From positions 1 to 64,000 of the forward strand of contig CALBTB010000005.1 in assembly GCA_937967995.1 (NCBI GenBank): a stretch of DNA of 64,000 nt, in the 5' to 3' direction. This document shows positions 16,421-25,168 of the stretch, piece by piece (the stretch's first letter is position 1; every line of letters begins with the position of its first letter). The translations under genes were made by a program, and so were the position numbers. Under the pieces are notes generated by a model. That model searched no databases, was not told the origin of the DNA, and saw nothing but the letters and a program-made list of their open reading frames with translations. This DNA comes from an uncultured Gammaproteobacteria bacterium (GTDB lineage: Bacteria; Pseudomonadota; Gammaproteobacteria; UBA6429; Thiohalophilaceae).

Positions 16421-18350
16421 TGGCCGAGTCCTTCATCGGTTTGAGCGGAATGATTAATGTCACCGTTACCCCCCTGTCGGGATTGTTCTTGATGCTGAGC
16501 CTGCCATTATGTCGCTCGACGATTCCCAGACTGACCGACAGACCCAGTCCGCTACCCTTGCCTTCCGGCTTGGTGGTAAAAAACGGATCGAACACCTTGT
16601 CGATATCCGCCTGTGATACACCACTGCCCTGATCGATCACGCTAATTACCGCATCATTCGCATTGGTGGTGGCAATCACCCTGACCTCACTGTTTTTCTC
16701 GCTGGCCTGAATGGCATTGATCAGTAAATTGATTAATGCCTGCTGTAACTGGCCGCGGTCCCCTTCCAGAATCATGTCGTGCTTGATTTCATATGCAAGA
16801 CTGATACCGGCCGTTTTTGCGCTCTGTCGCACCAGATTGAATGTATCTTGCAACCATTTCTCTACATCGAAGGGTGCATATTGCGGTGGTACCTGCCGAC
16901 CGAAGTTCAGAATACCGCCGATAATGTCGCTGGCGCGCACGGCTTCCTGCTTGAGTGACTGAATGTCCTGTTTTAGTCGTTCATCTTCACCGCCCATACT
17001 GCGTTCCAGTAGCTTGGCGTAGGAGAGAATGTTATTGAGTGGATTGTTGATCTCATGGCCGATACCGGCGGCCATCTGACCTATACTGGCCAGCTTGGCA
17101 CTTTGCAGCATCATGTGCTGGGCACGATCTCTTTCTTCGCTGGCCTGATCGAGGGAGTCGGCCATCGAGTTAAAGGCCAGTTCCATGTCGCGAATTTCAT
17201 CGATGCGGGCATTCGTCGAGACGCGATGTTCGTATTCACCACGCGCATAGGACAACAGGTTACGCGACAGTTCACGCAACGGGCGCGCGATCAACCGTAC
17301 ACCGATATTACTCAGGAACAGGCTTATCACCAGTGCAATCGCGGCGATGCCCCAGATCACCCAGCGAATTCGCTGGAATGGTTCGGCGATCACCTTGTCG
17401 GGGACACGCATGCCGAGGATCCAGCTGGTCAGTTGCGTTGGGTAGGGAAACAGTTCATAAAAATAGATCGACATATTATCTTTCGTGTCACTGATTATCC
17501 CGGAGGGTTTGTCGATGATCCGTTCGAGTAAATTATTATTATAAAGCTCATCAAAGGTAACCAGCCGGTTACGAATTTGCAGTATGTGGATTTCATTTTC
17601 GTCATCGTACAGCACCAGGCCATGGCGTTGCGGATCTTCCGGATTGTTTTCCAGCAGGAACAGCCCGGCGTCATAAAGCCGCGGTGCATGGTTGAGAATC
17701 CCGTCAATGCTCTCACCAAATAAGGTCAGACTCAGCGCACCGGCCAGTTTGTCGTCGTGGTAGAGCGGAATAATGTAATCCTGCAACGGCAGTGTTTCCA
17801 TTAAACTGGATTGCTGTTCGTTGTGGATGAGTACCGTCATGTTGACTTCGTTCGGTACCAGTTTTTCCAGCTTTTCCAGGAACACCGTGTCGTTGACTTC
17901 CGGTTCCACGTACATCATGCCGGACAGGCCTTCGTATACCGGCGCACTGCGATTGTTATGTGACACTTTAATATAGACGTTACCGAACCGATCCATCACG
18001 CGCATGATGTACATACCCTGCAGGATCGTCTGAAAGCCTTCAAAGTAATGATTGACGCGACTGCGCAATGTATTGAATTCAGGCGAAACGCGGCCGGTTT
18101 CGGCCTGACGTAACATGGGCACAAATGCCTGCACGGCGTTTGCCCGTGCCAGGCCCAGTGCCAGTTCCTGCTGACTGGTGAGGCGGCGTTTTAATTCTGT
18201 TGCAAGATTTTCCAGGCTGACGTTGATGGACTGCTGCACGTCATGCTGGTAATCGTATTCAAGGTAATAGGTGGCAATCAGGGCCACCGTGGTTAACGGC
18301 ACGATGGTGGCGAGAAAAACCCAGCTGAATATCTGCGTGCGAATCTGCAC
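16413..18350 (-). CDS. Sensor histidine kinase with periplasmic sensor and HAMP domain
   Basis: The 645-residue protein has membrane helices at about residues 8-28 and 331-352, enclosing a periplasmic sensor of about 300 residues, probably of the double-Cache type. A HAMP linker follows (RPLRELSRNLLSYARGEYEH). Next is the phosphorylation helix with GIGHEINNPLNN, in which the His is near residue 433. The ATP domain then has an N box (LINLLINAIQAS), G1 (VIDQGSGV) and G2 (GKGSGLGLSVSLGI). It starts with GTG, as no ATG is available near the first helix. It should phosphorylate the NtrC-type regulator that overlaps it. Confidence 0.92.
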   Translation of the reverse strand: MQIRTQIFSWVFLATIVPLTTVALIATYYLEYDYQHDVQQSINVSLENLATELKRRLTSQQELALGLARANAVQAFVPMLRQAETGRVSPEFNTLRSRVNHYFEGFQTILQGMYIMRVMDRFGNVYIKVSHNNRSAPVYEGLSGMMYVEPEVNDTVFLEKLEKLVPNEVNMTVLIHNEQQSSLMETLPLQDYIIPLYHDDKLAGALSLTLFGESIDGILNHAPRLYDAGLFLLENNPEDPQRHGLVLYDDENEIHILQIRNRLVTFDELYNNNLLERIIDKPSGIISDTKDNMSIYFYELFPYPTQLTSWILGMRVPDKVIAEPFQRIRWVIWGIAAIALVISLFLSNIGVRLIARPLRELSRNLLSYARGEYEHRVSTNARIDEIRDMELAFNSMADSLDQASEERDRAQHMMLQSAKLASIGQMAAGIGHEINNPLNNILSYAKLLERSMGGEDERLKQDIQSLKQEAVRASDIIGGILNFGRQVPPQYAPFDVEKWLQDTFNLVRQSAKTAGISLAYEIKHDMILEGDRGQLQQALINLLINAIQASEKNSEVRVIATTNANDAVISVIDQGSGVSQADIDKVFDPFFTTKPEGKGSGLGLSVSLGIVERHNGRLSIKNNPDRGVTVTLIIPLKPMKDSANE

Positions 18351-18377
18351 AGGTGCGTCAATCCATCATAGTGAAAA

Positions 18378-19049
18378 CTAGTGCCAGCCCTCGATGGCCT
18401 TTTGCGCCTTGTCGTTCAGGGCGCGAATGATTAACCCGGAATTGGTAACCGCCACCCCGAAGCGCGCCTGGTGTGCCATCGGTACATAGGCGGCACTGCC
18501 ATATATCGCATCAATCCACGGCATGTACTCCTGGTGTTTGCGTGACAATGACCAGACATCAATGCCTTCCAGATTGGACAGGGCATGCACGGAACGCACA
18601 TCCAGTTTCTCCTGTTGCACATCCCGGTAACGGCCACTGAGCCGTTCGAGTCGATAGACCGTGCGCATACCCGCCAGGTTGGCCAGGCCTTTCCATTTAA
18701 TCACGCGAGCATCGATCTGCCATTCATCACCACGAATTTCGTAAGTCTGGGCCGCCTTGCCTTCGGGTATCAAATAGAGGCGATAATATTGCGGGCCCAG
18801 TTCTTCAAAGCGCACTTCGGCAATGGTGTCTTCGTGGTTAAACACTTTGTAGGTATACAGGTTCATGGCAATCGCCACACACAGGGCCGCCAGGGCCAGA
18901 AACAACAATCCCGACAGGCTTTGCATGCCGCCGCGCACCAGCTTGCGTTGCCACAGACGGCGCAGGCCCTTGATGGTGAGCCACAGCCCCAGCAGCAGGA
19001 AGATGCCAATACCGATATATATGGGTGTCATACCCCCTAAGCTTAACAT
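18378..19049 (-). CDS. Membrane protein of unknown function, upstream of sensor kinase
   Basis: The product has about 223 residues. It has two membrane helices near the N-terminus (TPIYIGIGIFLLLGLWLTI, then LSGLLFLALAALCVAIAM). A soluble domain follows, with a beta-rich part (RVIKWKGLANLAGMRTVYRL) and a conserved-looking end (GSAAYVPMAHQARFGVAVTN). I recall homologues sometimes carrying an unsupported multidrug-efflux label; nothing here looks like a pump. The start is uncertain: ATG at 19049 is used, with ATGs at 19031 and 19100 as alternatives. The spacing of 27 bases to the kinase gene suggests one operon, so it may take part in that signalling pathway. Confidence 0.7.
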   Translation of the reverse strand: MLSLGGMTPIYIGIGIFLLLGLWLTIKGLRRLWQRKLVRGGMQSLSGLLFLALAALCVAIAMNLYTYKVFNHEDTIAEVRFEELGPQYYRLYLIPEGKAAQTYEIRGDEWQIDARVIKWKGLANLAGMRTVYRLERLSGRYRDVQQEKLDVRSVHALSNLEGIDVWSLSRKHQEYMPWIDAIYGSAAYVPMAHQARFGVAVTNSGLIIRALNDKAQKAIEGWH

Positions 19050-19079
19050 GTTGGCGTGGCTTCGTCGGGATTCTGTCCG

Positions 19080-19085
19080 TATAAT
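19080..19085 (+). promoter_or_regulatory. Consensus -10 element for lptM-lysA
   Basis: TATAAT at 19080-19085 is a perfect sigma-70 -10 hexamer. Transcription would start near 19092, about 30 bases before the lptM start. I see no good -35 at 17 bp; TTGGCG at 19051 is too far away. Confidence 0.4.
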
Positions 19086-19123
19086 CATGGCTTTAGTCAC
19101 ACCAAGAACACCGGGGATTCCGC

Positions 19124-19243
19124 ATGAAACGTCTTTTCAGCTGGCTGTTACTGATTGCGCTGTCCGCCAGCCTGCTCGGCGGGCTGTCCGCCTGCGGTAA
19201 AAAAGGCCCACTCTACCTGGACAAACAGGAACAACAGGCCTGA
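19124..19243 (+). CDS. lptM: LPS-assembly lipoprotein LptM (YifL)
   Basis: This 39-residue lipoprotein has a signal peptide with lipobox LSAC, and the mature protein starts CGKKGPLYL, the signature of the LptM/YifL family. LptM binds the LptD-LptE translocon and promotes its correct disulfide arrangement. The location directly ahead of lysA is the usual gammaproteobacterial arrangement. It is preceded by a perfect -10 element and followed after 18 bases by lysA, with which it is likely cotranscribed. The gene is easily missed because of its size. Confidence 0.9.
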   Translation: MKRLFSWLLLIALSASLLGGLSACGKKGPLYLDKQEQQA

Positions 19244-19261
19244 CCCTCGGGGAACTCTCCA

Positions 19262-20506
19262 ATGGATTACTTTGAATATCGCAACAATACGTTGTATGCC
19301 GAAGACGTGGCCGTCGCCGACATCGCGCAGGCACATGGAACGCCGGCGTATGTTTATTCCCGCGCCACGCTGGAGCGGCACTGGCGTGCCTTTGACAGCG
19401 CCCTGGCCAACCGGCCGCACCTGATCTGTTACGCGGTCAAGGCCAATTCCAATATTGCCGTGCTGAACGTGCTGGCCCGACTTGGGTCCGGCTTTGATAT
19501 TGTGTCGGTGGGTGAACTGGAACGCGTACTCGCCGCGGGTGGTGAACCGAACAAAGTGGTTTTCTCCGGCGTGGCCAAGCGCCATGACGAGATTCGTCGT
19601 GCCCTGGAAGTCGGCATTCACTGTTTTAACGTGGAGTCCGAACCAGAGCTGCATCGCATCAATGCCATCGCCGCCGAGATGAACCTGTCGGCGCCGGTTT
19701 CAATACGCGTTAATCCGGATGTGGATGCCAAAACTCACCCGTATATTTCCACCGGCCTGCGTGAAAACAAATTTGGTATCGACATCGATGAAGCGGTGCG
19801 CATTTACCAGCTGGCACAGGGCATGGCGAACATTACGATCAAGGGGATTGATTGTCACATCGGCTCGCAGCTCACGGATATCAGTCCATTTGTGGATGCT
19901 TTAAAAAGGGTACTGGCCCTGCTCGATACACTGGCCGAACAGGGCATCAACGTCGAACACATCGATATCGGCGGTGGGTTAGGCATTCGTTATCGCGACG
20001 AACAACCGCCCCTGCCGGACGACTACGCGCGCGCCTTATCCGAATGCCTTGCGCACCGCAACTACACGATTATCATGGAACCGGGCCGTGCTATCGCCGG
20101 TAATGCCGGTATTCTTGTCACACGTGTCGAACACCTCAAGCATAATCCAAATCGTCACTTTGCAATTGTGGATGCGGCCATGAATGACCTGATGCGCCCG
20201 GCCCTGTATTCCGCCTGGCAGGACATCGTACCAGTCAGCCCAAAACAAGGTGAAACACTGGCCTACGACATTGTCGGTCCGGTATGTGAAACCGGGGATT
20301 TTCTTGGCAAGCAACGCGAGCTGTCACTGCAGGAAGGGGATTTGCTGGCGATACGATCCGCCGGGGCTTACGGTTTTAGCATGAGTTCCAATTACAACTC
20401 TCGTGGCCGTGCCGTGGAAATCATGGTGGATGGCGATCAGGTGCATGTGATTCGTGAACGTGAGAGAGTAGCGTCCCTGTTTGCCGGCGAACACCTGCTG
20501 CCCTGA
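19262..20506 (+). CDS. lysA: Diaminopimelate decarboxylase
   Basis: LysA decarboxylates meso-diaminopimelate to lysine, the last step of lysine synthesis. The 414-residue protein has the PLP-binding lysine at residue 60 (CYAVKANSN), the glycine-rich phosphate-binding part IDIGGGLGIRY, and the C-terminal active-site segment GPVCETGDFLG. A further motif, SAGAYGFSMSSNYN, ends the family signature. GGGGAA upstream supports the ATG chosen. It follows lptM in the usual order lptM-lysA-dapF, although here a minus-strand gene lies between lysA and dapF. Confidence 0.96.
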   Translation: MDYFEYRNNTLYAEDVAVADIAQAHGTPAYVYSRATLERHWRAFDSALANRPHLICYAVKANSNIAVLNVLARLGSGFDIVSVGELERVLAAGGEPNKVVFSGVAKRHDEIRRALEVGIHCFNVESEPELHRINAIAAEMNLSAPVSIRVNPDVDAKTHPYISTGLRENKFGIDIDEAVRIYQLAQGMANITIKGIDCHIGSQLTDISPFVDALKRVLALLDTLAEQGINVEHIDIGGGLGIRYRDEQPPLPDDYARALSECLAHRNYTIIMEPGRAIAGNAGILVTRVEHLKHNPNRHFAIVDAAMNDLMRPALYSAWQDIVPVSPKQGETLAYDIVGPVCETGDFLGKQRELSLQEGDLLAIRSAGAYGFSMSSNYNSRGRAVEIMVDGDQVHVIRERERVASLFAGEHLLP

Positions 20507-20512
20507 AACTGC

Positions 20513-21532
20513 CTAACGTTGATTAATAAATTCGATCGCCTCCTGATCAATCAGCTCATCAACCTTGATCGGCTGTTTGATGTATCCCAGTTGTTGCGAG
20601 TAACGAATTAATCGTTGCAGGAAGTATTTATCCTGCTCATTGAAACTGCATTGCCAGCCAAGGCGATGGCGTGCTTCACGCACAATTTCTTCCGGCAGTA
20701 CTTGCGCCCCCACCGCTACGGCCTTGGCGTCCAGCCTGAATTGCGACATGATCAGATCCGTACCCGCATCCGGGTGTGCCGACAGGTATTGCACCGCTTC
20801 ACGATGCGCCTGCAAAACCTTAAACATGTACTGGCGATGTTGACCGGTAGCATGCTCAGTGGCAGCAATCACATACCAGGGATACTTTGGAATGAATTTA
20901 TTCAGGTCCAGGACAATGCGGGCCTTGTCAGCGAGAATGGCCTCTGATACATACGGTTCCCAGGTAAACGCCGCATCCACAACATCATGCATCAGTGCGC
21001 CATGCATGATTTTTGCGGGCATGGGTATGATCTTCACATCTTTTTCACTATCGAGTTCGGCCAGCTCTTCCAGAATATAGGCACGAAGCAAAACATCCAT
21101 GCCACTGCCTGCACGTATGCCGGCAATTTTTTTGCCGCGCAAATCCTTGAGTGATTGAATCGGACTGTTTGTATGCGTGATTAACGCCGCCTGTCCATAA
21201 TTGACCTTGGCGACAATCCTGAAACGCTGGCCGCGTTCGTAGGCATGATACAACGGCGGCATGCCGATATAGGCCATATCCAGATCACCGGCTTCCAGCG
21301 CCCGTATCGCCAGTGGCCCGCTGCTGAAGCGTTGAATTTTGACATTAACGCCGTATTTCTCGAACAGGCCACGTTCCTCGGCAACCAGCAACGGAATATT
21401 GGCCATGGCATAGACCCAGCCGATCCGGATGGGCTGATTGTCATCATGTGCTGCTGCTATGCCTGTCCAGGATAAACAGATCAGGGCAAACAGATAACGG
21501 CAGATGGTGGGTGTGAGTAATGTTCGTTTCAA
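20513..21532 (-). CDS. ABC-type solute-binding protein, NMT1/SsuA/TauA-like
   Basis: The 339-residue product has a signal peptide ending near GIAAAHDD. It then has a type II periplasmic binding fold: IRIGWVYAMANIPLLVAEE at the start, LFEKYGVNVKIQRFSSGP, and GDLDMAYIGMPPLYHAYERG. This is the SsuA/TauA/ThiY group that binds sulfonates, nitrate or pyrimidine-type ligands. No permease or ATPase gene is nearby, so it is an orphan or works with components encoded elsewhere. It sits on the opposite strand within the otherwise standard lysA-dapF pair and reads away from dapF, which suggests a later insertion. Confidence 0.85.
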   Translation of the reverse strand: MKRTLLTPTICRYLFALICLSWTGIAAAHDDNQPIRIGWVYAMANIPLLVAEERGLFEKYGVNVKIQRFSSGPLAIRALEAGDLDMAYIGMPPLYHAYERGQRFRIVAKVNYGQAALITHTNSPIQSLKDLRGKKIAGIRAGSGMDVLLRAYILEELAELDSEKDVKIIPMPAKIMHGALMHDVVDAAFTWEPYVSEAILADKARIVLDLNKFIPKYPWYVIAATEHATGQHRQYMFKVLQAHREAVQYLSAHPDAGTDLIMSQFRLDAKAVAVGAQVLPEEIVREARHRLGWQCSFNEQDKYFLQRLIRYSQQLGYIKQPIKVDELIDQEAIEFINQR

Positions 21533-21567
21533 TCGATTTATTCTTGTTCTTGTTACTGACGCGAACT

Positions 21568-21596
21568 TTGATATTGCTATACACTAACTATATGTT
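21568..21596 (+). promoter_or_regulatory. Candidate sigma-70 promoter for dapF
   Basis: TTGATA at 21568-21573 and TATGTT at 21591-21596 are separated by 17 bp. They lie 43 bases before the dapF ATG. The inserted minus-strand gene separates dapF from the lysA promoter, so a promoter is needed here. Confidence 0.45.
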
Positions 21597-21638
21597 ATTC
21601 AGCCAGTTATTCAACTTTCCAGTGGACAGGCGGGCCTC

Positions 21639-22469
21639 ATGAAGCTGCAATTCACCAAAATGCATGGACTGGGCAACGATTTCGTCGTGTTTGACGCGAT
21701 CAACCAGTCTGTCCAGCTCTCGGCTGATCAAATTCGCGCCATAGCGGACCGCCATACCGGTATCGGTTGTGACCAGCTTTTGCTGGTGGAAGCGCCGCAG
21801 GACGCGCAAAGCCTGTTTAATTACCGCATTTTCAATGCTGACGGCGGTGAAGTGGAGCAATGTGGTAACGGGGCACGCTGCTTTGCGCGTTTTGTGCTGG
21901 ATCACGGCTTAACCACACAAACGTCCATTCCGGTCACCACGCGTAATGGCCGACTGGAACTCAGCGTCGAAGACGATGGCCAGGTCACGGTGAATATGGG
22001 CATTCCGGAATTTGAGCCGGCGAACATTCCCTTCACGGCACCCGCGCGTGCTGAACGCTATTCGCTGGATGTGAATGGTGAACAGGTCGAAATCGGTGCT
22101 GTGTCGATGGGGAATCCCCATGCTGTGATGCAGGTTGATGATGTCACCACTGCGCCGGTTTCACGGCTTGGCCCGTTGATTGAATCACATGCGCGCTTCC
22201 CCAACCGTGTGAATGCCGGATTTATGCAGGTGATTGATCAAAACCTGATCAAATTACGGGTGTTTGAACGCGGAGTCGGTGAAACACAGGCCTGTGGCAC
22301 CGGTGCCTGTGCTGCGATGGTTATCGGCCGATACTGGGATTTACTTGCTGATAGCGTACAAGTTATGCTCACAGGTGGTACACTTACAATTAGTTGGCGC
22401 AAAGAAGGTGAACCGGTATTCATGACCGGTCCGGCACAAAGCGTATTTGAGGGCACGATAGAATTATGA
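21639..22469 (+). CDS. dapF: Diaminopimelate epimerase
   Basis: DapF interconverts LL- and meso-diaminopimelate for lysine and peptidoglycan synthesis. The 276-residue protein carries the two catalytic Cys: Cys75 in EVEQCGNGARC and Cys219 in TQACGTGACAA. The N-terminal FTKMHGLGNDFVVFD signature is complete, and MGNPH and MQV segments are in place. The length is normal. The last four bases overlap the DUF484 gene, and with xerC this is the conserved dapF-DUF484-xerC cluster. Confidence 0.96.
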   Translation: MKLQFTKMHGLGNDFVVFDAINQSVQLSADQIRAIADRHTGIGCDQLLLVEAPQDAQSLFNYRIFNADGGEVEQCGNGARCFARFVLDHGLTTQTSIPVTTRNGRLELSVEDDGQVTVNMGIPEFEPANIPFTAPARAERYSLDVNGEQVEIGAVSMGNPHAVMQVDDVTTAPVSRLGPLIESHARFPNRVNAGFMQVIDQNLIKLRVFERGVGETQACGTGACAAMVIGRYWDLLADSVQVMLTGGTLTISWRKEGEPVFMTGPAQSVFEGTIEL

Positions 22470-23182
22470 GTTCACAAACCAAAACCAGTCAGGCCCCCGT
22501 TTCTGATATCGAAAAAACCGTCGTTAAATATCTGCGTGACAACCCGGATTTTTTTGAACGTCACCTGGATTTACTGGCCGATATGATCCTGCCGCACAGT
22601 GAACAGGGTGCAATTTCATTGATCGAACGCCAGGTGCAGATTCTGCGTGAACAAAAAGACACGAGCCGTAAAAAACTCAACACACTGGTCTCCAACGCGC
22701 AGACCAATGAACGCCTGAATGAACAGATCAACCAGTTGATACTGGCGCTGCTCGATGCACGGGATCTGGATGACGTGCTCGATATTGTTCAGTCACGCCT
22801 TAGCAAGGACTTTAATGCCGATACGGTGGTGGTACGTTTATTTAACACCGGCCACCCGGCGATGGCATCACGGCCGGAAATCGTCGACTGGAGTGAACCG
22901 GTACTCGGCGCCTTTGAAAAGATAATCAAGGAACGCCGCCCGGCCTGTGGCCGACTCAAACCAGGGCAACTGGAATCCCTGTTCAGCGATGAAGCCGGTC
23001 ATATCGGTTCCGCCGCACTGATTCCACTGGTCGAAAGTGAAAACTCCAAAACCTGTTACGGCATGCTGGCGATTGGCAGCCATGAACAGGATCGTTTTCG
23101 CGCCGATATGGGCACGCACTTTCTTTCGCAAATCGGCAAGATACTGGCGCGTGTGTTGAAACGGACACTTGAGACCGAGTAA
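22466..23182 (+). CDS. DUF484 family protein (GAF-like)
   Basis: The 238-residue cytosolic protein matches the DUF484 family. The N-terminal VVKYLRDNPDFFERHLDLL and ISLIERQVQILREQ helices are characteristic. They are followed by a GAF-like domain of about 150 residues (DADTVVVRLFNTGHP, GSAALIPLVESENSKTCYGMLAIGS). No catalytic residues are apparent; the fold suggests sensing or protein contact. It overlaps dapF by four bases and xerC by one, so all three are translated from one message. Its role has not been defined, but position suggests a link to recombinase or cell-wall functions. Confidence 0.9.
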   Translation: MSSQTKTSQAPVSDIEKTVVKYLRDNPDFFERHLDLLADMILPHSEQGAISLIERQVQILREQKDTSRKKLNTLVSNAQTNERLNEQINQLILALLDARDLDDVLDIVQSRLSKDFNADTVVVRLFNTGHPAMASRPEIVDWSEPVLGAFEKIIKERRPACGRLKPGQLESLFSDEAGHIGSAALIPLVESENSKTCYGMLAIGSHEQDRFRADMGTHFLSQIGKILARVLKRTLETE

Positions 23183-24090
23183 TGCAATCCGCCAGCATGC
23201 AGGATGTGAATGCATTTCTGCATAAACTGCGTCACGAACGCCAGTATTCTCCCCACACCCTGTCTAACTACCAACGCGACCTGCAACGTTTCGTGGTTTA
23301 TGCCGATGAGCATGACCTGTTGCAGTGGCGCGATATTCAGGCAACGGTGATTCAGGACTATGTTGCAGTAAGGCATCGTCACGGAATCAGTGCCAAGACC
23401 ATTCAACGCGAATTAAGTGCGCTGCGCAGTTTTTTCAATTACCTGATCACGGAAAACAAACTCAAACTGAATCCGGCCGCCGATGTGCAGGCACCCCGTG
23501 TATCACGCAAATTACCCAAAACACTCGATACCGATCAGGTCAGCCAGTTACTGGACATTAATGATGACTCATTGCTCGGTAAAAGAGACAAGGCCATACT
23601 GGAAGTCTTTTATTCATCGGGACTGCGTCTGGCGGAACTGGCAGGGTTAAATCTGACAGACATGGATCTACGCCAGGGCATGCTGAACGTGACCGGTAAG
23701 GGAAATAAAACCCGTAAGTTGCCGTTGGGCAGCAAGGCAATCATGGCATTAAAGGACTGGCTTAAACAACGCGCCACGATGACCATTGCCGATCAGGATG
23801 CGGTGTTTCTCAGTCAGCGTGGCAAACGATTATCTGTTCGCAGCATTCAGCAACGCCTGCAATACTGGGCCGCAAAACAGGGCATGAACGGCCGCCTGCA
23901 TCCACACATGTTGCGTCACTCGTTTGCCAGCCACATGCTTGAATCGAGTGGCGACCTGCGTGCGGTACAGGAATTACTGGGACACAGTGATATCAGCACC
24001 ACGCAGATCTACACACACCTGGATTTTCAGCACCTGGCCAGTGTCTATGACAAAGCGCATCCACGCGCCCGCAAAGACAAGGACAAATAA
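23182..24090 (+). CDS. xerC: Tyrosine recombinase XerC
   Basis: XerC works with XerD at dif sites to resolve chromosome dimers. The 302-residue protein has an N-terminal core-binding domain (FLHKLRHERQYSPHTLSNYQ) and a catalytic domain. The catalytic residues are visible: Arg in YSSGLRLAEL, the HMLRHSFASHML box, the GHSDISTTQIY box, and nucleophile Tyr277. Position after DUF484, with a one-base overlap, is the standard context and favours XerC over XerD or a phage integrase. Confidence 0.95.
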   Translation: MQSASMQDVNAFLHKLRHERQYSPHTLSNYQRDLQRFVVYADEHDLLQWRDIQATVIQDYVAVRHRHGISAKTIQRELSALRSFFNYLITENKLKLNPAADVQAPRVSRKLPKTLDTDQVSQLLDINDDSLLGKRDKAILEVFYSSGLRLAELAGLNLTDMDLRQGMLNVTGKGNKTRKLPLGSKAIMALKDWLKQRATMTIADQDAVFLSQRGKRLSVRSIQQRLQYWAAKQGMNGRLHPHMLRHSFASHMLESSGDLRAVQELLGHSDISTTQIYTHLDFQHLASVYDKAHPRARKDKDK

Positions 24091-24105
24091 CGTACGAGGT
24101 GTATT

Positions 24106-24435
24106 ATGCCTGCCTGGATTCCCATTGTTAAAACCGCCTTACCCTACATCGCGCAGATCCTGTCTGTCGCTATTCCGGCTTTCACGCGTAAGCCCGACAG
24201 CAAAGCCACGGATGACGTCATTCCAAAACAGATTGCCGAATTACAAAATGCCGCCACGCAGAATGCCGAATCCATTCAGGCCCTGGCGGTACAAATGCAG
24301 GAAACCGTGCAAAGCATCGACAGGGGTGCCGTGGCATTACAAAAAGAAATCAGTTACCTCAAACGGCTGGTATGGGTGGCCGTGTTTCTCGCTGTCATCA
24401 GCAACCTGGTGATTATCTGGCTGGTTGCCGTTTAA
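24106..24435 (+). CDS. Small coiled-coil membrane protein, unknown
   Basis: The 109-residue product starts with a hydrophobic or amphipathic stretch (IVKTALPYIAQILSVAIPAF). A coiled coil follows, rich in Gln, Ala and Glu (about residues 40-85). It ends in a membrane helix (LVWVAVFLAVISNLVIIWLV), a topology like tail-anchored or trimeric bundle proteins. I do not recognise the family. It follows xerC by 15 bases. Its last 23 bases overlap the convergent metal-permease gene. Function is unknown; position in an operon with xerC may be incidental. Confidence 0.65.
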   Translation: MPAWIPIVKTALPYIAQILSVAIPAFTRKPDSKATDDVIPKQIAELQNAATQNAESIQALAVQMQETVQSIDRGAVALQKEISYLKRLVWVAVFLAVISNLVIIWLVAV

Positions 24436-25168
24436 TACCAGTTAGCGCATAAAAAACGATTGCCACACAAAACAGACACCACACAATCAGCGGTCCGGTG
24501 GGTAAATCAAACCACGCAGATAACAGCAGGCCCGCGATATATCCCAGCGTGCCAATGAGGTAACCCCACAGCAAAGGCCGTTGCTGAATTTTACGTATCG
24601 CGAGCGCCGGTATGATCAGGCTGGCAAACACCAGATACACACCGACCAGTTGCACCGATGCCGTGACGGACAGGGCAAATAAAAAATAAAACTTGAAACG
24701 CTGCGATCGCCACCACGGCGCGAACCACAGTAACAACACCAGGGCATAGACGATGGCAACCGGCAACAACTGCCGGTAATCAACCCACAGGATCTGACCG
24801 TTTAACAGGGTATCCACTTCATGTGCACCCTGCGGTTGATGAAACACCAGTAACATTACGGCACTTGCCGCGAGCACAAATACCAGCCCGATGAGCGCTT
24901 CCTGTATCTGTGCCCAACGGCGTTCGAGGTAATAAAATAACAGCGCACCCAGCAAGGCGCTAAGTACGGCCGTGATCTGTACTCCGACACCATGTGGCTC
25001 GAAACCAAGTACATAGGCAATCACCAGTCCAAGACCGGCGATTTGTGCAAGCGCGAGATCAATAAAAATAATTCCTCGTGCCAGTACCTGGCGTCCGAGC
25101 GGGACATGCGTCAACAGCACCAGTAAGCCGGTGACGAAGGCGGGCAGAATGATGCTCATATCGATCAT
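24413..25168 (-). CDS. Zinc/manganese-type ABC transporter permease (ZnuB-like)
   Basis: The 251-residue product has about seven or eight hydrophobic helices and is of the ABC-3 family that imports Zn, Mn or Fe. Characteristic parts are GRQVLARGIIFIDLALAQIAG near residue 26 and ASLIIPALAIRKIQ near the end, where the coupling to the ATPase lies. The start codon overlaps the stop of the binding-protein gene as ATGA, so the two are coupled. No ATP-binding subunit is encoded here, which is unusual for this system. Zinc is the most likely substrate, by analogy. Confidence 0.88.
   Translation of the reverse strand: MIDMSIILPAFVTGLLVLLTHVPLGRQVLARGIIFIDLALAQIAGLGLVIAYVLGFEPHGVGVQITAVLSALLGALLFYYLERRWAQIQEALIGLVFVLAASAVMLLVFHQPQGAHEVDTLLNGQILWVDYRQLLPVAIVYALVLLLWFAPWWRSQRFKFYFLFALSVTASVQLVGVYLVFASLIIPALAIRKIQQRPLLWGYLIGTLGYIAGLLLSAWFDLPTGPLIVWCLFCVAIVFYALTGIKRQPAR

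Noticed and set aside
18378..19049. Multidrug efflux pump
   Set aside because: I recall homologues with this label, but the protein has only two membrane helices and no transporter motif.
23182..24090. Tyrosine recombinase as a sign of an integrated element
   Set aside because: The gene is in the dapF-DUF484-xerC context, so it is the housekeeping XerC. No attachment sites or phage genes are nearby.
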